This document shows positions 1-34,426 of a DNA stretch of 64,000 bases, piece by piece (position 1 is the first letter of the stretch; each line of letters opens with the position of its first letter). Origin of the DNA: Luidia sarsii (taxonomy: Eukaryota > Echinodermata > Asteroidea > Paxillosida > Luidiidae); contig OX465111.1 of NCBI GenBank assembly GCA_949987565.1, positions 5,923,921 to 5,987,920 of the forward strand, read 5' to 3'. A program made the position numbers and the translations under genes. The notes under the pieces are model-generated. The model was given only the letters and a program-made list of their open reading frames with translations, was not told the origin of the DNA and did not search any database.

Positions 1-1763
1 CTAGTGCACCAGTGCTCTCTCAACCAACCTGAGCTATCCAGCTCTTAGATGGTGGCCTGCCTATTTAGGCAACTATCTTAGCTGCGGTGGGGGGGGGGGG
101 GGCACCAGTCAGATGCACCTAGCCCATTAACGGCCGTATAATCTCCAGAGAACACAGCATTCTCATCAGATGTAATGAACAATTGGAGGTATAAAGAGAA
201 GATCTGACCCCGATCCTAAGGTGTAACATGATGCAGGTCCATCTCTTGGAACTCTGGCCTCGGAAATACAGCAGGACATTATAGCCTGCGCCGTGGCAAT
301 ACAAATGAATCCTGGGTCCCTTATGGATGCACTTGATAAGCTGAGAATTTGTTCTATCTGTCCCTAGGTGTAGAACGGAGAGGTTTCGGACGGAACGGCT
401 TCTTCCCTCGTTCTGCCTCTACCTGGAATTCCCTTCCTGGTTCTTGCTAAGTTCCCCCTGCCTATGATCTTGCCATTTTCAAAAGGAATGTTGTAAATTC
501 CTATCTCCGGCCTTCCTGGGTCCCTCTCTATCCTCTACTGTCACTAGTTAGCCCTTAAACCTTGAGTGGCTTTTCAGCCTTGTTTTGGGCGATCTTGCAT
601 TAAAAAAAAAAATCAAATAACTAGGGACAGAAGCTGTGTACCTTTTCTTGGAGCTGTATCAGGGCGGCAGTGCAATGCGGCAGGTTTGGAGCGCAGGGTC
701 GGGGAGGCAAAGGGAGGGGAGGCAAAGGGAGGGCAGAGGCACAGCCAGGGGGGAGGGGAGAGGGGAAGGAGGCAAAAACAAAACAAGGGAGAGGGTAAAT
801 GGTTAGGGCTCAAGCAGGGGATGGGCGGTACTAGGGTTATCAACTAGCTCTTAATAGACCGATTGCGCGACCACTGTTTACATGCCTTCGCGTGACTTAC
901 AGCGGGTATTTTCTTCATCTCATTTGGCACAGAGCAGCGATGGAAATATACAAAGAAAAATGAGGACAATATTATGATAGTCTTCTTTGCTCGTTTCCAC
1001 TCCTGTTAAGCACCAGATGAGATGCAAAAATACCCACTATAAGTCGCGCGATGGCATGTAAACGGTAGTCGTGCAATCGGTCTATTGCAAGTAGCATCTT
1101 ATGCGTTTAATGCCAAACAGGATTGGGCATTTCAAGGGGTTCTTGGGCGTCCGCCCAATTTCAAGTTTTCAAACATCTTCAGGGCACCCTGAGTTTTGTG
1201 TTGAGAACTTGGAATCGTGAAATGTTGCTCATTTAGAATCCAGCTGTTGCCATTAAAAGCCCCAAATTACCAGTAAGCATTCTTCGTTGAAATATAAGTG
1301 ATGTAAACATCGTCCATCGTCCAATTGATCCTATATTGTACATAAGCATTCTCGGTAGTTTGAGTGTGACAGCCTGGCAACCAGATTTAATACAAAGGCA
1401 ACCTTGTGCATGCAAAATGCGTTGGTGGGAGTCATGCAGGGTATGGGGTATGGCATGCAGTTTAGCAGTCTATATGGCATTAACTAAGACTTCAAATCTC
1501 TTTCACCACACAAAATTCCAACCCCCCCCCCCCATTTTTTTAAAATGCTCCTAGGAAGCTGAGCTCCACTTACCAGTCCCCATTCCGACTGGTTCAGCAA
1601 CATTTAGCAAAGGCAGCAAAACATTGCGTAAGTTACGCAACAAAATGTTGCGTACGTGCAAACATTTGAATTTTTTTGCGAAATCGGCCCCTTTTCAGTT
1701 TTGTGAGTGCGACAATGTGACTCAGCCCTAGAAATTGCTCCTACGAAACAGATCTCTGCTCAC
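1..1763. other. Left-edge intronic sequence of whirlin
   Basis: No convincing exon was found here on either strand. The stretch holds a G-run (about 88-102), a GA-rich imperfect repeat (about 700-790), a 228-bp foldback element (856-1083), a partial copy of the exon 9 donor region (about 1550-1602) and several short homopolymers. PDZ3 coding was looked for on the minus strand and not seen. Confidence 0.6.
856..1083. mobile_element. Foldback (long-TIR) element, copy 1
   Basis: The ends are inverted copies of each other: the left arm starts AGACCGATTGCGCGACCACT and the right arm ends with its near-complement. The arms run on through a GTGACTTA...GGGTATTT stretch, leaving a short centre. A second copy is at about 11731-11972. 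There is no coding capacity, so it is a MITE-like or foldback family. Confidence 0.8.
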
Positions 1764-22161
<20,398 letters not shown>

Positions 22162-22953
22162 GGTTTCGTTTTTACCGACTCAAACCAAAAAGAAAACCCA
22201 GAATATCACCTGTATTTGGACATCGTTATGAATCCCAGCGCGATCCCAAACGGCAGTACTCTCCCTTGGTCGCGGTCGATGGGTAGATCGGCTTCGTATT
22301 TCCGTCGGAGCTAGCTTTTCCTTCGTCGACCTGTGGCGTAGCGTCGTTGGCTACCGCCGTCAAGCAGCCATGATTACGTTTCCTACGAGGAATTCACCCC
22401 CCAATGCCAAGAAAAAGTAAACCCCAAGGTGAATGAAGTGATGAATATGCATGATTTGATCCCTTTGACGTTCCACGGGGATGCTGACGAAGGTGCCAGA
22501 CTGGTCTCTTTCATATGCAACGTTTTCCCTAAATAGTGGATTGTGATTGGTCCATTCTTTAATTGGAATATCGACAGGTGGCTGTCGGCTTGGCGTGTGT
22601 AAGCAGAACCAATGAACCACAAACGTCAACAAACACATCGGGAAAATACTTCTTGCAGTGATCTCAGTTATTTTCATTGTAAATGTTTACAACTGTTTCC
22701 TTAAAAATAAGCATTTTCTGCCCTTATCCTTTATCAACAACCCCTTGAAATAACGACTGAACGCCCGAATTTTACAACTTACTGCTGTTTGTCTGTGGTT
22801 GCTCGCTGGTATCATGCGAGCGTCCTTGGTGCAATCTAAATTATTCGCCCCGTGCGTGTATAGAAAACCTATGAATCTCTTGGGGCGAGTTTACAGACCG
22901 GAGCTGGTTCCCGTCTAATAATGTTCATGTACATGTACGTACATGTCAACAAG
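22162..22953. promoter_or_regulatory. Divergent upstream region between whirlin and a candidate AKNA 5' exon
   Basis: About 0.8 kb separates the whirlin ATG (22161, minus) from a candidate plus-strand first exon at 22954. The part next to whirlin is CpG-rich and repeat-poor. No TATA box is evident at a useful distance. A shared bidirectional promoter is an inference from the head-to-head arrangement. Confidence 0.35.
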
Positions 22954-23008
22954 ATGACTACCATGGTACACCAAGGCCAAGTTAACGATCAAAACGGAGC
23001 ACTGAACG
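22954..23008 (+). CDS. Candidate upstream exon with ATG (AKNA 5' end or uORF)
   Basis: An ATG after GTCAACAAG opens MTTMVHQGQVNDQNGALN and runs into a strong donor AACG|GTAAGT, phase 1. Joined to the strong acceptor at 36402 it would read 18 further codons (VNELQRKMSP...) to a TAG. That would make it a short upstream ORF, not an N-terminal extension of AKNA. It could also belong to a separate transcript. Confidence 0.35.
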
Positions 23009-24071
23009 GTAAGTTCTCTGTTATAAATTTGTATTTCAAGGTCCTTAGTCAACAAATGTAAGCAGTCTATCGAGCACAGTCGATAATATATGGATATTTT
23101 GGGGGAAGTTCAGCTTTAAACAGTGGGAAATGTTGACTTAACGGTTTCGACGAAGTGCAGTTTTAGACGTTGTCGATAGAGGGCGCTGTGTGTAACCAAA
23201 GACAACACGACGTTTGAATGTGAAAATGAAATGGACCGTCGCTTTCGTTCTTTTTATTCACGACGATTTTGTGCAAATAACCCACATACTTTCACGAGTG
23301 TACTAAACCAAAATCTGTCCCTCGATGATGCTTACAATTTATCATTCGATATCCTGATATTAATTAAGACAGTAATTGTGCATGTAATCATTCAATCATT
23401 GTTGATTAAAAAGCATTTCTTATTATTAGCAATTCTTATTCAGTCATTGCTTCTTACGGGCTCCCCGAATATCAATATCTTTGCTTTGATACTATGATAG
23501 ACTAATTTTTATGATATTGTCATGTAACTTTTTGAAAAGTTGCTTTGATTATTTGATATTCGAATAAAGTCAAGTCAAGATTGAAAATACATCAATTGTA
23601 TTTAAATTAATTATTACCAGTTAGACTTTTCATTAAATCATTGATATGAAGCACATGTAGTTTACATAATAGTACTACAATGGACGTGAAAGGGAAGGGA
23701 AATTTATCAAGACAAATGTTTTAAGGAGATTAGGCCTTCGGTTTATTTCTCTTACACTTACTAGCGTTCATGAATTTTGGTTTGTAAATTGGCCAGTCAA
23801 AAGCTTTAACAAGTCCGATAGTAAATAATGACACTGACCTTTCTCAAGGGCAGGACTTCCTCAAACCATTGAGGTGCATTAGGCTCCGCATGTCATACAT
23901 TTCTTTCTATTACTCTTAAAATTTAGTGGGCCTGACGTGTCGACCCTAGCAGGACCTTTCTCAAAGGCAGAGTATATCACTTTCTTTCAATTAAATTGAA
24001 AAATTTAAAGGTATATTCAAAAATGTTGCAAACTGCTTACCGTACTGACTAAAATTACCAAAATTCAAATC

Positions 24072-24330
24072 TCAAAATTTAGTGGGCCTGACGTTTCGAT
24101 CCAAGCAGGACCTTTCTCAAAGGCAGAGTGACAAGGACAAAACAGATACAAAAAGGGAGGGGGAAGAGAGTGAATAGGACATGGATGAGAAACAAAGGAC
24201 AAAGAGGAAAGCTGGTAGGGTGAGATCAAAGGGAAGGGCAAGGAGTAGGGTAGGGATTAGTGAGAAGAGGGGGAAAGATCAAAGAGAGAAGTGAGGAGGA
24301 GTGAACACAAAAGGAAGGATTATCAGAAAG
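24072..24330. mobile_element. Dispersed repeat with GACGTTTC head, copy 1
   Basis: A GTGGGCCTGACGTTTCGATC head is followed by AGAGTGACAAGGACAA and a purine-rich body (AAAGGACAAAGAGGAAAGCT, GGTAGGGTGAGATCAAAGGG). A close copy is at 39320-39580. It shows the larger element from which the short foldback repeats probably derive. Confidence 0.8.
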
Positions 24331-27300
24331 CATGCTAAGATGTTCCGTATGTAGAGATACAGTATTCCTCTATTACGTACAAGTGTCAATGTGTGTACAA
24401 CATACTCCTGTTTCGACTGAAATGTTTAAATTTTTTATTCATAATAGTTCTTCCTATTTCATCCCTGAATCAGTAACTCTGATAGTGTGAACGGTCATTA
24501 TGATTTTTATTTAAACACACATCTTCAAAGGGTGTAATTGCTCTCTGAATTGTCAACTAAATGCCCTGAACATTGCCAAATCCTGACTGCATTAAATACT
24601 TGCTTTAGAAAGCCACTTGAAACAGAAAGTTTACATACAGTACATCATGTGCGTGTATACATTTTCCTTCCTCAAAGTTGCCCTTTGGCCATTAAATCAA
24701 AACAGAACAAGAAAATGACGTACAGTATGTTTGTACATGAAATGAAGGAAGTGAAGTCTTTTAAATCCATGCTCGCTACATTGGAGATAGGACTATCAAA
24801 GTACTTGTGTACAAATCAAACAGTTGTTTTTTTTAAGAAATATAACAGTATTCCTTTCTCAAAATTTAGTGGGCCTGACGTTTCGATCCTAGCAGGACCT
24901 TTCTCAAAGGAGTATCCATTTATGTGGAATACTGTACATGTAGGTCTATGGTGATGTTGTGACAATGATTTTCTTGTAGGAATTCACATTGATCAGAAAG
25001 GTTACAAATTACCATTCAGAGCTCTTTCCAAATCTATCTTTAATTTTGTTTTCTCCCCTTTTGTTTATTTGCTCATACTGTACCGCATTCACCAACAACT
25101 CACTTTCAAGAGGCATCTCACAGTGAAGTTGAATGCTGGACATCACATGCTTGTATTATTTCGCATGGAGCATCCTCAAATGAATGATTGAATTGGCACT
25201 GTTCCGAAAAACATTGAGTTCCTTGGTTCTTCTGTTTTTCTCGGAGCAGCACACAAATTCGTACATGACTCATGGCATCATGTTACAAACTGTACACTGT
25301 AGGCCTAGAGTGTATTCTGGACTTGTATCTTCACAAGCTACAATGTACACACATGTAGATAGGGTTTCCCCCAGAGTTTTATAAATCTGAGGTGATTTTG
25401 CTCAGTAGATGTACTATGTTGAGGTTCATGTGTTACAGATTCGATTGGGAAAGAGTTTAAAAAAAAAAACCTTCAGTAACACATGTATACATGTACATGT
25501 ACATGTCGTATTGTACACTGGTATACTGTAGCCAAGGAAGCATGTATCATACACAGCCCTTTGTATAAATAATAAGCTATGTTCATAAGATGCTATTGTT
25601 TTTCTGTAGATTTCTTTTTCAAGTTAATGATTGTGCCCAATGAAGGGGCAAGTTTTGGAGACAAACACCTGAGGTGATCAATCAAAAGGGTGAGGTGTTC
25701 TGCCTCACAGTTTGATATGGGAGGAAACATTATTGTAGGCTATATAGCCTATTATTTCATCTTGTAATCATATTTACTTATTTTTTTTAACCGACAGCTG
25801 ATGATTTCAAAACTCCCATTCACACAAACATGGGGGGGGGGGGTGGCTCCATTGGCTGTGGGTTGAACGGTTGCCAGGATTTGTCTTGACTGGGGATTAG
25901 TCCACAAAAGACATTTCCTCAGTCCGTGAAAATCAGTTGAATTATCACAGGACTCTGTAGCCTACACACTCCACAATAGAATCCAGCTGAATGAACATGG
26001 AAACGACTTCACAGTTCGCTTTGAAGTTGCCAGTTGTACATGTACGCACACAGGCCATACTGTGTTTTTTGTACTGAGATAGTACATGTACATAAATGTA
26101 TCTATTTAGCATATACTCTATCCTGCAAAAAGTTTGTTAGCCATTCCATTTCAATTCAAACCAATAGGCCTACCTGAAGTATCCACACAAAGTGTATAGG
26201 GCCATATGAAAGTAATTTAACCAATAAAAGAGGTCATTTTGAAGCAGTGGGTTTTTTTTATCTTTCATCTGAACAATGCTTGGTGTTTTCCCACCCACTA
26301 TTGGTTGCTTTTTGTGGTAATTTGTCACTGGTGTGTTTGTGCTGCACAGACAGACTAGTGGCTGAAATCCACTGCACTGGCAAGTGGCAACAACGTGTGG
26401 GGTGGAATCTGGTTGCTAAGGCAATGGGATAAACTATTTATTGCCAAGAGGGATAGTTTGGGTTGGTTGTAGCCAAGGACAGGGGGGGGGGGGTTGACCT
26501 CTTGACCCGTGAACCCTGACACAGTTTAGCAATTGGCAAAATCTGATTTACTCAGTGCCTGCATATTTCTACCTCTATGCTTTAGCTGAGTATATCATGT
26601 TGCACCATGTACACATGTTACTCTGCCATGCAGTACATGTGTACATCCCTACTTTTCTGAACATGCATAAGTACATGTACACCATCATTGCCCAAGTTCT
26701 GTTTGTGTACATGTATGTGAAAATATGTGCGTAAGGGTTCATAAATTTAGGTGTGGGTGTACTGTGTCTGTAGAACTTTAAAATGACCAAAATGCCAATT
26801 ATATGATAAAATCAGAAGGGCCTGAGGTTCCCACCCTACAGTAGGAGGACCAAGTTCTCACAAACGTGTAGGTCCTGCTTGGATTGAAACATCAGGCCTT
26901 TGTTTAGTCCTACAGGCTACAGAAAAGTCAGACATGAAGTATGTACATTTAGGTCAGGGCCAAATTACATAGAACTGCTTTCAAAAGCATGAAAATCTAA
27001 GCAGGAAAAGTCTATAAAAATATGTAAAGAGGCTTACAAGCCGAACTGCAATCTGATGTTCAATTGTGAATTGGTTTGGACCAAAGATCCTATGAATTGG
27101 TTTGGACCAAAAATCCTATAGCGCGTGAAGCACGTATAGCCTAATCTGCGCAAAAGGTAAATTCGCTCTGCGGCCATTTTAGTAAGGAACGGAGTCCCCT
27201 GTCGTCTGCTTCACAAGTTTCGGCACTCCTGAAGTGCAGTGGGGAAGTCACAAACAGTGACATAGATACAACATTGGATGCTTGAACCATGGAGGAATCA

Positions 27301-29059
27301 TGTTTGAACAGAATGTGATCACTTTTGATGTGATGTGACCACGCGATGGAGCGCACGTGTGCAACTTTGCTTCGTAAAAAATGGCGTCCAGTGCGTAGTT
27401 TTTCCGGATGCTGTGGTCTCGCAAGAGTAGGCTATCTTGCGCATTTTGCACCCTATATAGGCCTACTACAGTATAGTATAGGATCTTTGGTTTGGACTTG
27501 CGTGTCCCATGCTCTTCTTTACCTGTTTACTTGGCATGATAGTGATACCATTAAAGTGAAGTTAACTTTGGGTTGGCAATGTGATCCTACAAATCATGAC
27601 TTGTGCTTTAGGCCCATAGCAATTTTTATTGCATACTAAGCAGCTCCATGATATTGATCCCTGATTACCTCAAACGGTACACATATCAGCAAATTCTAGC
27701 GCTGAATTGACTGTGGGAAGTTTATGGCTGGGCAGTGCTGGGAAACCGGGTGTGTGACCTTGAGAAGGGTTGCCTGCCTAGTGCCTATGCCTGACATGGC
27801 AGCAAGCCAACCACAAGCTGTCAGGGAAATGATAACTTGATTCCAAGCTGTGCAGGCCCCTGTAATCCAATCAATGTGCACTGCAGTGGCAAGCTGTTTG
27901 GGCAGGATAGGAAGTCTATTCCTAGAAGTCTAGTGTATGTAGCGGGCCATAGAGCGGGCAAACCAGTGGGTAAGTGAAGCTGATACTGTGATACTGTCAG
28001 CAGTTTTAGACTTGCCCTGTGTGTGTGGGTTGGTCAGTAAGTTTGTACATGTACTTTCCTGATACCATGATACCACTTTTTTTACGTACGCAAACAACTT
28101 ATCAATTTTTCAATTTTGTTTTAATTAAACCAAAAATGTTGTCAAAGAAGTACAGTAAAAGGGACACAGTTACCATAGCTACATACACGGTACAGTACAC
28201 TAAGCAGTTTTGATGGTGTGATCGCCTTGTAGGACAGTCTATAAATCAAAAATGGAGTATAAAGGCCACAGTTACAGTATATACATGTACGTACACCATG
28301 TACATGTACATGTACATGTAGCTACGGTACATTATGTATACATACACTTCCACTGACTGCATTGTTTACCCCTGAACTGTTTGATTTGATAGGATAATTG
28401 TGTTAGGAGAAATTTGCTGTATGACGAGAGCTAGATGGTAGCCGATGCCAGATGTACAAACGAAAGGTTGCCGGGTGTCTCCGGGCGTCGAATTTTCCGA
28501 ACGTCATCCGGCAACCCAACCTTCACCAACAGCCACCTATTGAGGTGGATCTTGCCGGGTGCCTTCGGGTCACACTCGCAGTAGAAACACACGCGGTTGC
28601 TGGTTGCCGGGTGTACCGGAAATGACCTTGTGATGAAGTAGTGAACCAGATTTACGCGGTAATTCACATGTGTTCTCGCGTGCTCTGTAGTGTACACAAG
28701 TTCGTCTTTCCTTCGTCAGTAATTTTGAATGATGGCTGACTGTGAGGCACCACAGCAAGTTCCCTGGTCCCCACAGATGATATCTGGGTTTTAGTAGCCA
28801 GTTGGAAGGAGATGTTGATCGGCCGTGTGATGGAAGGAAAAACCAAACGGCGTGGAGTTGCCTACCAGTGCATTAGTGATAAGTTCTCTACCACATTCCA
28901 TCATCTTAACTCCGACTATGTTCCCAGCAAGCATTTGAAAGTGGCAGTCACCAACCAAATTAAATAATTAATAGACTAAGTACTACGAAGCTGTGAGGAT
29001 GAATACATGTCAGGCAATTCCTTGCGTTGACCTGCGGCGTGACCCGATTCATTCCACAC

Positions 29060-29330
29060 GTCAGGTCTACCTTTGACGAAGGTCGATTGTGGGCAACACC
29101 TGTCTTTTCTGTACTGAGTAGAAACAGGCGTTTGTCAGTAATCCGGATCACCGACACCCGGAATATAGTGGGTAAGAAATACCGGGTGTTAGCATCTACC
29201 CTCGACGAAGGTCGATTGTGGGCAACACTCGCCTTTTCTGTACTGACTAGAAACGGGCGTTTGTCGGTGATCCGGATCACCGACACCCGGAATAAAGTGG
29301 GTAAGAAATACTGGGTGTTAGCGTGTGCTC
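29060..29330. repeat. Tandem duplication of about 126 bp, two units
   Basis: GACGAAGGTCGATTGTGGGC, GTGATCCGGATCACCGACAC and GTGGGTAAGAAATAC occur twice in the same order. Each unit carries a GTGATCCGGATCAC-type palindrome, slightly broken in the first unit. There is no coding evidence. Confidence 0.85.
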
Positions 29331-32300
29331 AGTAGAAACACGCTGAATGTATTGTTAGCAGAACAATGCGCATTTCCTCAGCACAACCAAAATACTGGTG
29401 TTAAGACCACACTGGGATTTGCCCTGTAATGTTATTCTGTGGGGCGGCCCATCTCACTGGGCACGTTGATGGGCCACCTCAGGTCTTTGTCTCCAAAACT
29501 GAACATCTCTTGGGGGTCAAAGTTGGGCTAGAAAGATGAGCACAGCAGTACAAAGGGATGCTTCCATCATTTCTCTGGTCTAGCAAAGTGTGTACCACCA
29601 TGGTTCCATATAGTACATGTACATTGTGTTGTGTACATGTACATGTATACATGGATGTACATGTGTACATGTGCATTGCTTGGATTAGACCTGATTAGAC
29701 CCATGCCAATCCAATCCGTAGCTTAGGGATCATCAAGCTACAAGTACATGTACATGTAACATGTACACGTATGTACATTGTGTACCTGTACAGTAGGCCT
29801 ACATGTGCTGTATGCCAAATACAAATTTATTGAGCAATGTACATGTATTGTATCAGTCGCCACCTCATTCTCCAGGGGAAGCCCTGGTTTGCACTTCACC
29901 AAGCATCACAGAGTCCTCACTCAATTTCAATAGTTGCCTACGTGTGACATGTGTGCACAGTCATGTTGATACTTACTACCTCCCTGTTGCTGTCCATTAT
30001 TTTGTTCTTACATGCATTTTCCATTTGATTAATTATACACTGCACATTGTACATTGTACAAGTCCACTTGAAGCCTAGTCAGCAGCATTCATTCATTCAT
30101 TCATTCATTCATTCAGTGAGAGAGCCTTGGAAATCAGAATACTACCACCTGTATCACAGATCGCTGTGGGGGAAAAAAGCCCCCCCCCCCAGAAATCAGA
30201 GTTTGTAAACACTGAAAGGACTTTGACTAAGTCTAAGGTCCACTCCGTAGCAGCCTTAGCAACAAGGGACTCAGTCACACCATGGTGATATAAGGAGAGC
30301 AGGATAGTACATGTAGATTGTTCAAACAGTGTTGTATAGGAAGTGTGTACTGTTGGCCTACATGTACAGTACTTCACCGAGTCCTCACGAAGTATTGGCA
30401 AGGAAAGGGTTTTGAGGGTCAATTGCAATCAAACTGTCTGGCAGATGGTCTGGACATTTTTGTGATTTCTTTTTTTTATGCAGAGGATGGGCATGAGTAA
30501 ATAACTCTTGTCTGTTTCTCTGTGTACATGTACCTGAGGCTACTACAAGAGCTACATGTACACATACTGTACATGTACCATATAACTGCGTTTTTAATGG
30601 GATGTACATGTACATTGTACCGGTTACTATACATGTACATGTATGTCGTATGTTGTGAGTCTAAAAAAAAAAGTAGAGTGACTGACGTTTCAAAACTAAC
30701 GGGACCTTTCTCAAAAGCATAATGATCCTGCATTGAAAAGGTGCTGCTAGAATCAAAGTCTTGCATCCTTACATCTTTGGTATTTATATTTTGGTATGTA
30801 TTTTTTAAGTCAGCATCTTTGGTGTTTGAAAGTGTGCTTCTTTGCCCATGTGCAGTGTTTTTTAAAGGCAAATTCCGACAGTGAGGAAACTCCTGCTCAG
30901 ATCGAAACGTCTGACCCTCTGCAATTTGTAAGATTTATTTTTGTTTATATATGGGCCTATGCCAAAAGGTTGCAAACTACTCACTGACAAAAGACTCAAA
31001 TTACCCAAAAGCGAATAGCAAAAATTAGGAGGGCCTGACGTTTCAATCCTAGCTGCACCTTTTGGAAAACTAAAAGGCAAAGTTCTCCATCTAGAGTTGA
31101 GAAATGTCCTGCTAGGATCTATAAGTTCAGACAGTGAGGAAGGTGCTGCTAGGATATGTCCGGCCCACTACATCTTCTAAATTTGCATTTTGGTAATTTT
31201 AGTCAGTTAGCAGTTTGCAACATGTCTGGAAATGAGGTGAGGCTATGCCAAATATTATGTATCTTGGTCATTAGGCTGGTTCAAGCCAATGATACATGCA
31301 CCAAATGGTTGGGTATTATTGTACATATACATGCACGGTGGCACTTTTTTTCATCAAGAGTCAAGGATGGATGCGCTCAACACATGAGCTCTTGAAACAT
31401 GGCACCATATGTGTCATAATGGGATCTGTTTTAGCTCTGAGTATATCAGAAACAGATGTGAGCATATTTTGGGCATGACTCACGAATTCTCAGACAATGT
31501 CATGTATGCATTCTCAGTCTGAGCAGAATGCAGCCCTAAAGGTTTTCCATTTTTTGCCTTTCTGCCCATAGACTAGGATTAGGATAACCTGTCTGAACAT
31601 CAATCACTATCATTGTGGAATTCCAACCAGTTCTTTTTTGATTTTGCCTGTTGAGATGTGCATGAGATAGCTTTGTGCTGACGTTGATGTGCTGGAGTGA
31701 GAGGTTAGCGTTACAATACATCCATCCCAAAACTCAGATGAACATGTCTGCATTTTCTCAAATTCTGTCAGTCTATTTAATACCCTCCGGTGGAGTGTGG
31801 ATTCCTATCAGATACAAAGGCCAAAGCAAATGTGAAACCTTTGGCTGAACCAGCATCTGAACCAGAGACCTACTGTATGCTTTGCATAGCAGCGCTGTTT
31901 TTCAAAATTTGGTCTTTCAAAATTAAACAATTAAGTGAAAAACTGTCTAGGAACTTTTTGTTCCTTTTTTTTTTTAATGGCAAAGAAAACTTGACCGGTC
32001 CTCGGGTCCAGTCAAAGTTTTCTTTGCCATTTTTTTCAATTTTTTTTTAATTGTTAAAAAAATCCCAGTAAGTGTTTCCTTAATTTCCTTTAATTCTTTG
32101 TCCCAAGAAATATAATCAAATGTAGTAATCTTTCCTGGTACTGTACTTAGGTGCATGTTTTACTTTATTTATTTGGTCATTTTTTTGATAATTTATGGCA
32201 AATTGAACTTTATCTATTTGGGAAGGCCACCATCTAAGGGCTGGATAGTTCCAATGGCAAGAGCACCGGTACGCAAAACCAGATATCTGGGGTTCGAGTA

Positions 32301-33639
32301 CTGATCTTGTCAAAGTTTTCTTTGTGATTTAAAAAAAAAATACTCAGAAGTTCACAGTCAGCTTTTCATTTGGGCTGATTTTTGTTGTTTTGTGTCAGAT
32401 TTAAGATATACAGAGCCTGATGTTTTAGTTCGAGCAGGACCTTTCTCAACTTGTCATTCTGTCTTTGACATGTTTGAGAACTTGTCCAGCTAACTAGTGT
32501 AGAATCATTAGTCTCTATTATACATATACTTACCGGTTTAAGATTTGAATTTTGTTTAATACTTGCATGTACATGTACAACTATAGTAAGCAATTTGCAA
32601 AAATGTGTTATTTTTATTGAGAGAAGTGAAAATTTTGCATCGATTCAGATGAAATTGAATATACACGTGTACAGTACTTGTATGTTCATGTACAGTGCAT
32701 ACGTACATAATGTAACTAGCAGTTTGGCTAAACAAATTGTGAAGTCATCCATGTACGTGCATATGTGCACATCACACATTCAAGTGCTGGTAGTCATGTG
32801 TACTTTAGAGGGTTTTTATCAGACCTCTTTTAGTAGGAATACTGTATATTCTATGGACAACATTTGTTGTACATTATACCTATGTACTCATTCTGGTCCC
32901 AATTTACCCTCTGGCGAAGATTCTTTCTAACTGTCAGGTCCTGCTATATATATAGAAACGTGTATTAGACTGATTGCACCTGTTAAATTGCTCTCTGTAT
33001 TGCACTGGACCTCAACTGAGTCAAAATCATTGCACTGTGAAAGCACCATGTTGAACTCGGCAAGAAAGAAAATAAGACCCAAATGCACTTTCATCATTAA
33101 TACTATTGGATGAATTCAGATGCATTCATACATTTGTACATGTACATGTACAGTACTACATCACTTCTCAACTCAAGGTTTTGGGCTGGTAACCTAGGAA
33201 ATACTTCTTATTTCTGTATTTTCCTTGTTCTGCTGAGACTGATAGTACAGTATTTTAAAAAATTGTTAAAAAAACCCAGAGAATTTAGATGATGAATTTG
33301 ATATAGATGAGACCGATAGATACAATGTACTTGAAGACTCAAAATGCAACATGGTCCAATTTTATCTTGTATTCTGTGATATCGGGGCTCGAATTTCACA
33401 CGTGTACACAAAATGCACCAGACAACAGGTCTAGTAACTGAAGAATCTTACTGGACCTGAAATGTGTTTACAATATATATCTGAATGTCATTTTGCTCAT
33501 GGTGCAAGAAAAAAAGACACTAGACTGGACAGCCAGTCAAGTGCAGTCACACTTGGCGCAAGACCAACTCTGAAATCACCGGACTCAGTCCACGTCCAGT
33601 GGATATTTCGAGCCCTGGATATCGGCTGTTGAGCCCTTT

Positions 33640-33890
33640 TCACACTACAGGCCTGGGATTAAATCCCCTGGGAATTCCCTGGTGATTTTCTACCCCACCA
33701 ACACCCCCAGCAACCATTCACACTGGACCCATTTGGAAACTCCCAGGGACCCCCGAGCAGGGGTTAAAAATCCCCAAGGATAAGCTTTTCCCCGGGGATT
33801 TCTTCGGTAGTGTGAATAGACGGACTGAAATCCCCAGGGAATTTTTCGAGAAATCCCCGGGGATTTCGTCTAGTGTGAAAGCCCCTTTAG
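33640..33890. mobile_element. Foldback element with TTTTCACACTA ends
   Basis: CCCTTTTCACACTACAGGCC at the left is mirrored by GTCTAGTGTGAAAGCCCCTT at the right. The interior is full of CCCCGGGGATTT-type half-palindromes. Confidence 0.65.
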
Positions 33891-34008
33891 TGTTTGAGAA
33901 CTTTACGCTCTCCAAATTGTATTCCCTCACATGTATAGTTTGGCTTTGATTCAGTCACTTTTAATAATTAATCTCTCCTTCTTGGTGCTCTTTTTCTTTA
34001 TATTAGAA

Positions 34009-34426
34009 ATGCTGTTTGCCACGTGGATGTAAAGCCTTCATGCATGACTCGCGCACCAAATCAGTCAGCACATGGCAATATCGCAACGAGCTTCCACCAG
34101 ATGGGTTACAGTTCAGGGAGCAGCAGAAGGCTGCAGTGAGGGAGCTTGAGTTCGCTCGTCCGGACGATGAGCATCGGGCCCGAGTCTGGGGAAGGGGTTG
34201 CCCACCGCTGACCTCCCTTCTCCTCCCTCCCCCTCCTCCTCCTCCTCCTCCTCCTCCTCGTCATTGATCAGGGCAGGAAGGAAGTGAATAAGAAGCCACC
34301 AGGATGGCCGGGAGGTCGAAGGTCGGCACTGCCAAGCCAGCCCAATGTGCTCATGTGCGGAGTAACAGCAGCCTGTTGACAGATCAGACTGGAGAGTCAT
34401 CTATGTACTTAGGCTTGGAGAATGAT
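34009..34426 (+). other. Candidate 5' exon(s) of AKNA
   Basis: Two possible exons lie here. One runs from acceptor TATATTAG| at 34008 to donor GCTGCA|GTGAGG near 34133, with an open frame. The other contains an ATG at 34304 in good context and 41 open codons (MAGRSKVGTAKPAQ...) ending at a strong donor AATGAT|GTAAGT at 34426, phase 0. If 34426 joins the acceptor at 36402, the next codon is TAA, so the 41 codons would be an upstream ORF. A CCT/CTC microsatellite (about 34214-34258) lies between the two. Confidence 0.35.

Larger units (their letters stand above)
23009..34008. other. Long non-coding stretch upstream of AKNA
   Basis: I see no supported exon in these 11 kb. Contents include GACGTTTC-family repeats (23928-24130, 24865-24912, 26818-26905, 30675-30715), an element shared with 39320-39580 (24072-24330), many TACATGTA runs (25490-25510, 28283-28325, 29605-29790, 30520-30650) and a tandem repeat of about 126 bp (29060-29330). 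A tRNA-like SINE (32200-32320) and a foldback with TTTTCACACTA ends (33640-33890) are also present. Confidence 0.55.
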
